64,000 bases of DNA from assembly GCA_011799875.1 (NCBI GenBank), contig CM022299.1:29415996-29479995 (forward strand), written 5' to 3'. Positions within the stretch are counted from its first letter, which is position 1. Every line of letters begins with the position of its first letter. The notes under the pieces are model-generated. The model had not been told where the DNA came from and did not search any database. It worked only from the letters and a program-made list of their open reading frames with translations. Position numbers and translations under genes: made by a program. Shown piece after piece: positions 1 to 10,501 of the stretch. This DNA comes from Thinopyrum elongatum (lineage: Eukaryota; Streptophyta; Magnoliopsida; Poales; Poaceae).

Positions 1-344
1 GTAGTTTCGGTCTTTTGCCCAAGGGGCTGTTCGAGTGTCCTCCCGAAGGGCTGTCCGAGTCTCTGTTTGAGTTTCGAGGGTCCTCCCGAAGGGCTGTCCG
101 CGACATCGTCCGGGGGACTGTCTGACCGCCTCCCGAAGGGCTGTCCGACGAGGGAGTACATCCTCGCGGTTGGGAGGTTGTAAATCCTAGCTGCGGGGAT
201 CTGCACCAACGATCTCCACCGACTCTTCTTCCGCTGCGCTTCGAGTCGGTACGGATCAGATCAAACCTTGTATGCAATCTCCATAGTGGTCCTGGGCGTG
301 CTCGCTATACCGAAAAATTTTCTTTTCTGTCGCGTTCCCCAACA
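1..344. mobile_element. 3' boundary of an unidentified LTR-type element (partial)
   Basis: This stretch ends in ...CGCGTTCCCCAACA at 344. From there on the sequence matches, in register, the interior of an Angela-type LTR (compare 39651 onward). It is therefore probably the right edge of an element inserted into that LTR, with its left part before the window. The CA terminus is what an LTR end would show. The bases just after it (CGAAA) are the expected target duplication, but the other copy is not visible. No coding sequence is recognised. Orientation and family are not determined. Confidence 0.5.
39..147 (+). repeat. Three direct copies of a 19-bp unit
   Basis: The unit CCTCCCGAAGGGCTGTCCG occurs exactly at 39-57, 82-100 and 129-147, spaced 43 and 47 bp apart. 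A looser fourth copy (AAGGGGCTGTTCGAG) lies at 21-35. The copies sit inside the element end described at 1-344 and look like a subterminal repeat of that element. Confidence 0.85.
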
Positions 345-1346
345 CGAAACACTTCCGGTGTCCAAATACCATCATCCTATATATCAATCTTTACCTCTTG
401 ACCATTTTGAGACTCCTCGTCATGTCCGTGATCTCATCTGGGACTCCGAACAACATTCGGTCACCAAATCACATAACTCATATAATACTATATTGTCAAC
501 GAACGTTAAGCGTGCGGACCCTACGGGTTCGAGAACTATGTAGACATGACCGAGACACCTCTCCGGTCAATAACCAATAGCGGAACCTGGATGCTCATAT
601 TGGCTCCTACATATTCTACGAAGATCTTTATCTGTCGAACCGTTATGACAACATACGTAATTCCCTTTGTCCATCGGTATGTTACTTGCCCGAGATTCGA
701 TCGTCGGTATCTTCATACCTATTTCAATCTCGTTACCGACAAGTCTTTTTACTCGTTCCGTAATACATCACCTCGTGACCAACTCCTTAGTCGTTTGCTT
801 GCAAGCTTATGATGTGTATTACCGAGAGGGCCCAGAGATACCTCTCCGAAACTCGGAGTGACAAATCCTAATCGCGATCTATGCCAACTCAACAAATACC
901 TTCGGAGATACCTGTAGAGCATCTTTATAATCACCCAGTTACGTTGTGACGTTTGATAGCACACAAGGCATTCCTCTGGTATCCGGGAGTTGCATAATCT
1001 CATAGTTGAAGGAATATGTATTTGACATGAAGAAAGCAATAGCAATAAAACTGAACGATCATTATGCTAAGCTAACGGATGGGTCTTGTCCATCACATCA
1101 TTCTCCTAATGATGTGATCCCGTTATCAAATGACAACTCATGTCCATGGTCAGGAAACCTTAACCATCTTTGATCAACGAGCTAGTCTAGTAGAGGCTTA
1201 CTAGGGACACGGTGTTTGTTTATGTATTCACACATGTATTATGGTTTCTGATCAATACAATTCTAGCATGAATAATAAATCTTTATCATGAATAAGGAAA
1301 TATAAAATAACAACTTTATTATTGCCTCTAGGGCATATTTCCTTCA
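345..1346 (-). mobile_element. Angela/BARE-like Copia LTR fragment
   Basis: The segment is closely similar throughout to 39651-40611 plus 54834-54870 and to 60530-61531. It ends at 1346 with the same boundary, the AT-rich CTCTAGGGCATATTTCCTTCA. Read on the minus strand this is the 5' start of the LTR (TGAAGGAAATATGCC). No polypurine tract or polyprotein follows, so this is either the outer edge of a 5' LTR or a solo LTR. The remaining outer part is displaced by the element ending at 344. ORFs crossing it are not genes. Confidence 0.88.
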
Positions 1347-1591
1347 ATATCCCCATTTTCTGCTCCCTCATCTCTAATTCTTTGAAATTGGGACGATTCT
1401 TTTTTTCTAGATTCATTTCTCCCCATTCTACTTTTCTTAGACTGCCTTTTTCTATCTACATCATCTACATCAAGCAACATAGTAGATGCAAGATATTTGC
1501 TGTAAGATAAGTTACCGACGAGATGGAGAACGTCGAACTCTCCCCCTCCTCGTCGGAGCACTCCCCGGCCAGCTGCCGGCCGGCGAGACCC

Positions 1592-2083
1592 CTATTGGAG
1601 GCGGGGAAGAGCTTGGAGGCGCGGCGAGCGCCTCGGGAAGCGCGGTGAGCGACGAAGCAGAGCCGTGACCACCCTTGCCCGCCTTCCCCTTGGCATCTGC
1701 ACCTCCTCTTTGTCTTCCTCGATCTCGATCGGAGCCCACCTCGACCCCGGAGCAGGAATCCCCATCACCACCGCCCTTGGTGGTGTCGCCTGGATCTGAC
1801 GGTAGCGCAGGGACCTGAACATCTTCCATCTCTGACTCTGCTCCGGGATAGGTGATTCCGCCTCGAGCATCGCCCAGAGCAGGACCCCCATCGCCGACTG
1901 TCGATCGAAGTTGGGGAAGCAGCGTAGGATCTCCTCTTCGTTCAGCCTCCCCCGCACCATCTCCGCCACCTTGTTGAGCGCCTTCGCCTTGGGGAACCAC
2001 CGATCGATCTCTCTTAGTCTCCCCACCATCACCTCATCGCTGTCGGCAAGCGCCACCATCTGCTGCTCGCGGGTCGTCATCAA
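1592..2083 (-). CDS. Hypothetical ORF, 163 aa, unrecognised
   Basis: An ATG at 2083 opens a 163-codon minus-strand ORF that begins MMTTREQQMVALADSDEV. It has a plausible helical, mixed-charge first half (residues 1-85, rich in Arg, Glu and Leu) and then an Arg/Pro-rich low-complexity tail (about 120-163). I recognise no family or motif. The GC-rich codon use is like that of grass genes, but the tail overlaps an equally open alternative frame (1512-2000). The lower half may therefore be non-coding or frameshifted. It could be a first exon, a gene fragment or transposon-derived. The Angela LTR edge lies about 250 bp downstream. Confidence 0.3.
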   Translation of the reverse strand: MMTTREQQMVALADSDEVMVGRLREIDRWFPKAKALNKVAEMVRGRLNEEEILRCFPNFDRQSAMGVLLWAMLEAESPIPEQSQRWKMFRSLRYRQIQATPPRAVVMGIPAPGSRWAPIEIEEDKEEVQMPRGRRARVVTALLRRSPRFPRRSPRLQALPRLQ

Positions 2084-2512
2084 ACCCTAGCTGTCGCTGC
2101 GGGAATGCGGGGCGAGTCGATATGTGTGGGGGTTGCGGGGAGGAAATGCAAAGAGTCGGGGGGATTGCTTAATAGCCACCCCTCCTCCCTCGCCATTACT
2201 CACCTTGGGACTCGCACCGTGACCGTCTCCCCGACCAGTCGTCGCGACCCTGGCCAGGTGGCACGGGAACTGTACAATCTGACCCTCCCGAAATCCATCA
2301 TCATCCCGCCACCCCCCGCGCATCAACCGCAAGCTCGTCGGCGTTGAGGAGGACCAGCCGGGTCCCTCGTCAGAGGAGGAACCCCGGCCGGAATTCCAGC
2401 AAGGCCGATCCGAGGTTAGGCACGAAGTCGCACTTCAGGCGCGTGTCGCGCCAGAGCCGTGTCGCACCTTCCATCCTTTCGCTCCTCCAGCTAGCTCCAT
2501 GGAGTGGACTTA
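2084..2512. other. Unassigned GC-rich interval
   Basis: No feature is recognised between the hypothetical ORF start and the MITE at 2513. It could be upstream sequence of the minus-strand ORF. Short open frames here lack any family signature. Confidence 0.4.
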
Positions 2513-2827
2513 GAGCAAGTACAACAATGCCTAGTCAGCTGGCTATAACAGTTCCCACGAAATGAGAATCCTACGTGGAAGAGAGAGTAAAGAAGAGAGA
2601 GAGGGCGCTTGGTCTATCGCCCGGCTGTAGCACAGCACACGAGAAAAAGAGCTTTGCATGCAGCCTTGACCCAATAGCATACATGCTTTAAATAAGTAAA
2701 TACTAATTGAAGCCACCGGACAGCCAGTCTAATAGTCAGTCTATTGTACTAGTGGGCTCTTATGATGGTTTTAAATGACATGGCACATCTATATAGCCAG
2801 CAGCAAGCTCTCTTATTAACCATGCTC
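2513..2827. mobile_element. Tourist-like (PIF/Harbinger) MITE
   Basis: The element begins GAGCAAGTACAA and ends TTAACCATGCTC. It is bordered on both sides by TTA (2510-2512 and 2828-2830), the 3-bp target duplication expected for PIF/Harbinger. The terminal inverted repeats are only partly conserved (GAGCA at the tips), so this is an old copy. An alternative right end at 2759, also followed by TTA, is less likely because recognisable element sequence continues to 2827. It has no coding capacity. Confidence 0.65.
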
Positions 2828-2869
2828 TTAGTGGATCTGAGCGGGGCTCGACACAGTTATTTATAGGGC

Positions 2870-4150
2870 GATGCTATTCATATGAAAAAGTTTTACAAAA
2901 ACAAGGAAGCAGATACTCTTGGAAAAAATAGGATCGCCCCACTTCGCTCCCAGGAGGGGCGACTCGGGCGGATCCCACGAGCGCAGTCGTCGCCCCTTCT
3001 CCCATCCCACGCCCCTCGCCGCCGCCGAAGGACACCTCCGGTCTAAGGCCGCGAGGCTGACGGCGGTGGCGGGTCCTCATTCTTCTCATGCGACTAATGG
3101 CGGCGGGGCCCCCATCCTCTCTCGCATTGCGGGATCTCCGGCTGGAGCTCCATGGCGGCCCTGGACGACATGGTTCTTACGGCGAAGATGGGCGTCGGGG
3201 CGGTGGCCCCGGATTTGTTTGGCGACCACGACTGTCGTTGTGGCCGCAAGGGCGGCACGACATCTAGTCTGAGGGGCTCGGTGCGGCTTAGTTTCTCATA
3301 TCCGTTTGGTGCAGGTGGTGGCGGTGGTGCCTACTGAGATCTCCGGCCTGCTGTTGGGAGTCGGCGGGTGGTGCGGTCCTTTGGTTCTTTTTGCTCTAAG
3401 ATGGTCTTCTGTCGATTGCCGGCCCTCGTGGATCTGGCCATTGATGAGTTCCGGAATGCTCCGCTGGAGATCTTCATTGGGTGCTTGACGCCTGCAGATT
3501 TCTGGAACGTATGGGATTCGGTCGTGTGCGCTCTGATTTCAGCCCGAGTGGCTTCAGGAGGGTGTGACGCGAAGCTTTGTTGTCTGTTTACAGCATGGGA
3601 CACGTTGGTATTTCGATTTCCATGGTGAAGACGGTGACAGAGAATGTCATGGTGGTTGAGGTATGAGGCCTTGTAACGGTGGATCAAGTCTTCGTGGCGA
3701 TGAGGACTTTGCTTGGTGATTCGTGACTCGTGGCAGCGGCATCGGCAAGTGGGGGCGGCAACACAGGTGGAGTACAGAGTCTTAGCTTTCAGGGTGAAAG
3801 CCCATGGTCTGGCCTTAATTGGTTGTGCCTGACAGTGACCTTGTTGAAGGCATTGTTTTGAGAGCGCGGATCTTCTCCAGGGTGAAAACCTAAGATCTAG
3901 GATCAGGTGATGACGGTGTTTCTGCACTGTTTCCATCTTGGAGGCGTCACTTTTGGAGAATTGGGACTTCGGGTGTTGTCTAGGTGGTGGTTCGTGATGT
4001 AGCTACAAGAAATTGATCACTGTTGCGGGTTCTTTCTTTTTTCTTCTTCTTCTTGTGTGCATCAGTAATGTCTTTACGACATTGCGTTGTTGCAGAGGCT
4101 GGGTGTAATTGGTATCTCCGCGATATTAATATATTCCCTTTGTCGAAAAC
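2870..4150 (+). other. Probable remnant of a non-LTR retroelement
   Basis: A GC-rich, non-conserved stretch with many short frames ends in GCAGAGGCTGGGTGTAATTGG, then an AT-rich run TATTAATATATTCCC and TTTGTCGAAAA. A similar GCAGAGGCTGGG ... CGAAAAG tail with a poly-A-like end occurs at 22455-22550 on the same strand. I read both as 3' ends of non-LTR (LINE-type) insertions. No reverse transcriptase or endonuclease motif is visible, so the class assignment is tentative. Confidence 0.35.
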
Positions 4151-4893
4151 AATATAAATGGACTGGTACATATTGATTTTGTAGAACCTTTACGTAAGAA
4201 TATGATTTTCCTTGTTTATATGAACCAAAGGCCAGCACCGGTTTGTCAAACTTGAGTAACTTAAGAGTGAGCCGAACCAAGAACTTCCAAGATGATTTGC
4301 CTGGATCTAAGGTAGTGCTATATTAGCATTGATCTTCGAATGTACACATAAAATAGAAGCGAAATATGGTCTAATATCTCAAGAAATTGGTGTATGCAAA
4401 TGGAAATTTAGTTGTGTACCACTGTCTCAGGAGCTCTTCACTCATTGTGGAGCGCGGGTTGCAGTCGGACTCCTATATCGCTAGTTTCCACAGAAATGAA
4501 GAACTTTGTGCTATATTTTCCATAATGTGCATGTTGTATTAAATGGAATTGCTATAAATGACATCTCCATGTATTTGGAGTTTTTTTTTTACTTCACTTA
4601 TCTGATTCTTCATGATTTGTACCCAATTAGTGTATGCAATCATTGCTCCAGACAATCTTGGAGAGGACTGCCCAACCCACCAAACACAGTACACGCGCAC
4701 ACATTAGGACAGAGCAAGTTGAACATAGTAAGCACCAACTCCAAGTAACAACTTTGGCGTACTAAAAAACCTTCAAGTAAAATCTCAAGAAAACATTACA
4801 ACTGAGAAAAAATCTAAGCAATGTAGCCTGTGTCGGTATATATAATGTATAAAAATTATATAACATGTATCTATTCATAAAATTCAGTTTGCA
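4151..4893. other. Interval without recognised features
   Basis: AT-rich intergenic sequence. I see no gene, RNA or bounded repeat in it. The last part could be intron sequence of the broken protease at 4894, because a plausible acceptor (TTTGCATAG) precedes that fragment. Confidence 0.5.
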
Positions 4894-5061
4894 TAGTTGG
4901 TTATTGGCTATGGCACTGATAGCGATGGCACGAAGTACTGGAAACTAATGAACACTTGTGGGTCATGGTGGGGCGAGGGTGGTTACGTGAAGTTTAGCAG
5001 GTTTGGACATCCACATGGGGTCGCTGGTATTACCGAGCATAGAGGTTCTAGGCCTGTGCTT
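4894..5061 (+). pseudogene. Papain-like cysteine protease C-terminal fragment
   Basis: The frame starting at 4897 reads VIGYGTDSDGTKYW, then a region corresponding to the catalytic-Asn block of C1A (papain family) proteases, then WWGEGGYVKFSR. Functional enzymes usually have Asn-Ser-Trp-Gly in this block. Here the Asn is kept but the next residues read Thr-Cys-Gly, so the conserved Trp is lost. Only the last quarter of the catalytic domain is present. The pro-domain, catalytic Cys and His blocks are absent nearby. A possible splice acceptor lies immediately upstream, suggesting a relic of a last exon. It is non-functional as it stands. Confidence 0.72.
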
Positions 5062-7167
5062 GGCAAGACAGGCAGTCACCCGGCAAATCTGCCGGTGGTG
5101 GCCCTTTGTGTTATATTCTTGTGGTATGCGCATTTGGTGGAGGGATAGTTGTCTTTTGGTACTATTTGTCCAAAAGAATTAAGCATGTGGATATTGTTTA
5201 TGAAGAACTTTGTGATTCTGTTGATTGGTCCATTGCCCGTGCTTTCCCTTGATGTTGTCCATCTATGTTGCAATGCATGCGTTTTCTGCTGGGCAATTGT
5301 GGCAGTGAAATCTATCGAGACAGCTTATGCAATCAAGCCAGGAGATTGAGTCTTCATATTTGCTAATGTATTTATGGTCAAAATATATTTAGTTCGACTA
5401 AAATGCAATGTATGTAGCGGTGCTTCGGTGATGAAGATGAACAAAGAATAAGAATAAATGGTTCTCGCCTATTTATACTAATCATTTTTACCTCTTATTA
5501 CTCACTTTCTCATTAAATAAATGTTATTTTCTAGGGATACGCCCACTAACATACAATTTATCTTGTTTAAACTCACAAACATAATTGACCACTTATGTTG
5601 CCCAATATTAAATATATTGTTTTGTGTTAAACAATTCCAACCTTAAATACAATTGTGTTCCATGAAAAGTACGCTACTTGAGTTTTATATTGCCACAATT
5701 CAAGAAAATTAATAGCTAGACCAGGTTTGTCTCTAAATCTAACCAAAGCAATTGAAGGTAAACATAATCACATTTCTCCATGAAATAATATGTGACATTT
5801 ACCTAATGTGGCATGTTTGACTGTTTCAACATATCTAAATATCTCCGTACATGCTTGTAGAGCTTTCGAGTCTTAGAGATATCTTGGTAAATGTTTGATG
5901 GTTTGCTAATTCCTAGTTGAACCAATATCATGGACATCGTGGGAATGAGCAGAAAAGATATCCATTGGGTGAGGTAAAGTACAAGGGTACCCCCGCAAAA
6001 AAAAAAAGGTGAAGTTTTTTTTTTAGACACTAAAAAAAAAAAGTACAAGGGTTGGCAATGGTGGTCGCCTCCATGTTGCTTTCCGGTTGTTGGCTGGGTC
6101 AGGGTTACATGGGATTTGTAGGAGCCAAGCAACCGAGGAGGCGATGACAGGCATAAGCAACAATAGGAAGGAGGAGAGCAGAAGGGGAGGCGGGGGCCAT
6201 TGTCATGGGCAATAGGGGAAGTGCCGGAGAGGAGCTATTTCGTGGGAGAAAGGTGTTGAATGAAGCGAATAAGTGGGGAGTGAGGGCATTACCATCCCTA
6301 CACAAATACGAGCTAAAATAATTGAGCCTGATAGGCGATGTTCTTTTTTTAGGGGTGTGATGGCTAATATTCTAAAATGACATGGACTGACATATTCCTA
6401 AATATGTAATAATTACAGTGGCATGTTTCAATTTATGAAATAGTAATGTCATTTCTCAAAACCAAAAAATTATAGTGGGTTATATCAAATTTACCTTTTT
6501 ATATTTCATCTATATGCTCACGAGCTGAATGATAATTCAGCTGATTGTTTGCATAGGCAAGGGTGGGGACGTAATCATGAGGGTTTCCTATTTAACACAT
6601 GCTGTGTGCGTTAACGAAGTGACGGCCACGGGTCTTGTTAGTAGAATGGGGTTTTCCCCTAGCGACGGCTAGGGTTTCTTTCCTCTAGGCGATCTGATCG
6701 CCCTGAGTTCTGCAGCTTCGGCGGCTATTTCCTGTCGGCAACTACCAGATCTTCGTGATCACCCCCATTCTACTTCATCACTCCCTCACCACCATCTACC
6801 AACCCAAATCTACGAAATGAGTCGCTGCGTTGGGTGATAGTTTTTGCCCACACGGACGCAAACAGATACATCCTGATGAAATGGGTCCCCTTGTTGAAGT
6901 TGCCCTCACGCGGCAGCAGGTGCCCGACGCCGAGGATACCCGCTGATGAGTGACTCCTAGAAACTAGAAACCAGGTCGCGATACAGAGACACCGTCTTCA
7001 CATGGGCCATGATATTATCAGGCCGTGTGCAATGCATCCATTTCGAGTTGGCCCAAGATGTATCCACTTTATTTCGATAGAACAATGAACAACAACAACT
7101 CGACCGGCATCATCTGTGCCAAGTAAAATAAATCACTTGCTGTCTATGAAAAGCGACATAATAATCA
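5062..7167. other. Intergenic interval with no genes recognised
   Basis: Mostly AT-rich sequence downstream of the minus-strand nuclease gene; the part next to 7167 would include its 3' UTR. The only structure noted is a 13-bp direct repeat (AAAGTACAAGGGT at 5976-5988 and 6040-6052) bracketing about 50 bp of A- and T-rich sequence. Confidence 0.5.
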
Positions 7168-9039
7168 CTAAGCCTTGGATTGACCAAATATCCTGTTGAG
7201 CATAGCGGCCAACCGGACGCCGCCTTGCGCCAGCCTCAGGTTCACCACCGGCAGCCTACTCCCGAAATACTCATCTGCAGCCCACAGATATACAGTGGTC
7301 AACTGGTCATTTAGTTACTCATACTCTATCAATCAGCCAATCAGGACATGATGGTCCTACGTTGAATGTTAGTTTAAGCAGACACACATACCACTCAGCG
7401 TTGAATCTTCTGTCACGCCCTTGTACGCCGAGTCGCATGCTGCAGTGATGCTCTCCGACCCATATCTTGCAGAGTTAGATGAGATCGATCAGACAGACGA
7501 CTAAATGCGATATAATGAAATAATAATCTGTACCATAAATAAACATTTGCACGCTCCTAATTATACACAGCCGAATAAACACTGAACATTTTTTTGCTTT
7601 TCCCTTTTTGAAAAAGAGAAGAAAGAAACCAAGCATGCGTACTTGTCAGGGCACGCAGTCTGGTTCTTGGCGCACTCCTCCCATTCCTGCACTTTGTCTG
7701 ACCACGCCCCCTGCAATCACTCAATCGATCAGCGTCAGTTACTACAGTATCAGAAATTTACAAAGCAGATCACCACCTGACGAACAAGCTACTGTATATA
7801 CAGAGAGATCATACGAAAAAAATATTCAGAACAATTCCGCACCGTTATGTTCTTGTTCAGCGCGTCGACAAATTCGCCCGCGCCTTCGTCGTAGTAGTCC
7901 TTCTCCGCCGTCTGGATGATGTTCACGTCCCAAACCTGACAACATACAACAACCAGAAGATGCAAGTTTCAGGCTTTCAGCATTGTTGCCACATTTTTTT
8001 GGTCAGAATGATACATTTCACACTTCACAGGATTCATTCTGAAGTCTGAACTACTAGATGAGGCTTACATGGTGGAGTACGGTCTTCCTTCTGTACCAGT
8101 GGACGTCGATGGTGTTCCCTCCTTTGTCAGAGGCAAAACCCACATGCAGTGGCTACATAAACAAGAAGCATCAGCTGAACTTGCAACCTGCAACAGAAAC
8201 ACTTTCAAAAATCGGGCAGTTGGGCTCTGGCAGGTGTACTACCTGGTGGATGTCTCCCATGAAGTGCGAGAGGAACAAGAGCGCTTCGGTCAGGTTATCT
8301 GCAGTGTTCCATACAGAGAAAACTTGACATCTTCAGTACTAATTCAGTAGTATATCAAAAGAGATGTGCCGACGTTTGTATGATCTAACTGAACATTACA
8401 TTGGCCGGAAGATTTAGAAGATGGCGACAGCGATGATGATCCGTAGGTGAGGAGCTGGGAGGTGTAGTTGTTGATGGCGCCGGCGACGCAGCGGCCCTTG
8501 ACGCCCTCCTCGTCCTTGCAGTCCCCTGAGGTCAACAACAGAGACCGGTGCAAAGATCAGGACCCTTTTGCCGCTGTCAGTTTCAGTGGAACAAAACAGA
8601 GTGTGGGTCAATTGCTAGGAGTACGTACTGTCGTAGGAGTAGTTGCAGACGTTGTCAGGGACGTCGATGAAGTGCAGCGGCGCCGACCAGTGGTACCTGA
8701 ACCTGACCTTGTCGGCCCAGGAGCAGAGGCTGCTCAGGTTGCCGCCGGCGCCCGACGGCAGCAGCTCGTTCACCGCCTTCGCCGCCGCATCGCTCAGCCG
8801 GCCCTGCAAACACACACATCACCATCACAAACACAGGCTCCTCACAAGTTCACACTGTGCGACAAGATTCAGAAAACAACTACAGTAGTACAAGCAACGC
8901 ATGTGTAGTTGTGTACCTGCGCGATCTGGCAGATGATGAGGTGGCCGTCGACGCCCCAGCCGAGCGACGGCGCGGGGAGGGCCGCGACGACGACGGTGAG
9001 GAGGAGCAGGAGCGCCGTGCCGGCCTGACGACCCTGCAT
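7168..9039 (-). CDS. S1/P1-type zinc endonuclease, 9 exons, 301 aa
   Basis: The product is a plant S1/P1 nuclease, a zinc-dependent enzyme cutting single-stranded DNA and RNA, normally secreted or vacuolar and used in nucleic-acid salvage and cell death. Exons on the minus strand are 9039-8917, 8803-8629, 8525-8400, 8298-8243, 8152-8069, 7935-7843, 7710-7643, 7465-7392 and 7274-7168. All introns are GT-AG and the exons sum to 906 nt in one open frame. Residues 1-27 form a hydrophobic signal peptide ending before Trp28, whose freed N-terminus binds zinc in this family. All nine expected ligands are present: W28, H33, D72, H85, H153, D157, H163, H187, D191. Sequons occur at N119 and N143. The loop before N143 is Ser-rich and about seven residues longer than in the paralogue at 19981. 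No break was found; it is probably functional. Confidence 0.93.
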
Positions 9040-9105
9040 CGCGGCGTCAGTGGAAATGGAGACTCAGGAGAGAAGGAGAGACGATGGATCTCTTCTCTGC
9101 TGCGT

Positions 9106-9113
9106 CTTTTATG
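9106..9113 (-). promoter_or_regulatory. Candidate TATA box of the minus-strand nuclease gene
   Basis: Read on the minus strand, CATAAAAG lies about 67 bp upstream of the ATG at 9039, a plausible distance for a TATA box plus a short 5' UTR. It is the only TATA-like match in the first 100 bp upstream. The call rests on position and sequence only. Confidence 0.4.
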
Positions 9114-9335
9114 CAGAATTTTTTGGATGCGGCGTGTAAATGCGGGCGCGTTCAGGAAAGGAAAGAGGAGCAATCTTTGGAGCGGACAGCGTACGCAGTA
9201 AAGCGCGCGATATCCTGCCAATCAATGCCGGCCATGGATCAGGTTCACACCATGAATGTTTTCTTTGTTTTGGGGGTGGACGTTCACACCATGCTGAAAA
9301 TGCCAACCATGTTCATACCATGCCCATATTGTGTG

Positions 9336-9801
9336 CATAGTTTAAAAAACCGAACTGGACCGGCGGTCGAACCGGAAAAAACCAGAACCGGCAGCCTCAG
9401 CGGTTTTTTAAGCTAATAAGACCGTTCCGCAATCAGACCGGGGAAAACCAGTCGAACCGGCCGGTTTTCTGGAAAACCGATGAAAAAACTGGGCCATTGA
9501 ACCGGGAAAAACCAGAAAAAATGTTTTAATAGAAATTGGGAAAGTGGGATTTGATCCAAGGTCGTGTGAGCAGTACGCAGGGCCTGCCCATGGCCCAATA
9601 ACCAACTTGGTTGTGCTACTTTGTTGATCACTACATGGATATAATTTTATTTGACCATTGTTCTACACTATATTAGAACATATATTAATCAACATGTATT
9701 ATTTTATTGCTTAAAAAACCGACAATCGAACCGGTGAACCGGCGGTCCGACCAGTAAAAACCTGAACCAACAACCTTTCCGGTTCGGCTTTTTAAACTAT
9801 G
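9336..9801. mobile_element. hAT-like non-autonomous element with 8-bp target duplication
   Basis: The ends are inverted copies: CATAGTTTAAAAAACCGAAC at the left and GTTCGGCTTTTTAAACTATG at the right. The flanks are a perfect 8-bp direct repeat, ATTGTGTG (9328-9335 and 9802-9809), the duplication size of the hAT superfamily. The 466-bp interior is rich in AACCGG/CCGGTT motifs near both ends (subterminal repeats) and has no transposase frame. It lies about 300 bp upstream of the minus-strand nuclease start and could affect its promoter. Confidence 0.85.
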
Positions 9802-10086
9802 ATTGTGTGACACTGTGAGTGTCGTTTGTGAGCTGCGTGGAGGGTTTTTTTTATGTGCATGCATGCGTCGTCATTATATTTTGCTCATTTAAGCCGATAT
9901 ATCTAACTTTATTGGCAAATATATACTCAAGATATGGAGGGAGTACCAGATTTCATTTATGCATGTTTATTTAAAAGATAAAAAAGAAAGACTTCATTTG
10001 TCAAAATAATACTATATATTAATCGGGACTGCTGTATTGGGCAACTAAAATGTTTGCTTCGGTGGCTACCCTTGCTTACTAGCTAA

Positions 10087-10498
10087 GAGCATCTCCAGCC
10101 GTTGAAGCCCCAAAAACACCACCGAACAAAAAAGTTGGTGTCTTGGGGGGCCAAATGCTTCATCCGGCCGAAATAGAAGTGCATGGGGAGGGCATCTTCC
10201 CAGCCACACCCCACCCCAACCAAAAGTTTGTGAGGAAAATGATTAAGTGGGCCAAGAAAAAGGACATGTGGGGAGACATGATTCGCCGAAACTTCCGCCG
10301 GCGCCTCCAAGAGACCCCCAACGCGCTGGGTTTCGCCTGGGTTTGCTGGCGCTATTTTGACGTCCTGGGGGGCGCTGGGGACGTGGCTGGGCCGTTTTTC
10401 GGCAAAAAGCGCCGTCCGAGCCTAAAACCGAGCCTAAAAAAGTGTCCTGGGGGGCGTCCTGGGAGGGGGGGGGGGGGGGGGGGGGGGTGGAGATGCTC
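10087..10498. mobile_element. PIF/Harbinger-type MITE
   Basis: The left end GAGCATCTCCA and right end TGGAGATGCTC are perfect inverted repeats. Both are flanked by TAA (10084-10086 and 10499-10501), the 3-bp duplication of this superfamily. The element is 412 bp, non-coding, and contains an uninterrupted run of 23 G at 10465-10487 close to its right end. Confidence 0.85.
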
Positions 10499-10501
10499 TA
10501 A

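Noticed and set aside
546..861. ORFs inside the Angela-type LTR (also near 39849 and 60847)
   Set aside because: The same frames recur in every LTR copy with frame-breaking differences. LTRs of this family do not encode protein.
3331..3936. 201-codon minus-strand ORF
   Set aside because: Rich in His, Arg and Ser with no domain. It is antisense to a probable non-LTR remnant and has no start context or neighbours that support a gene.
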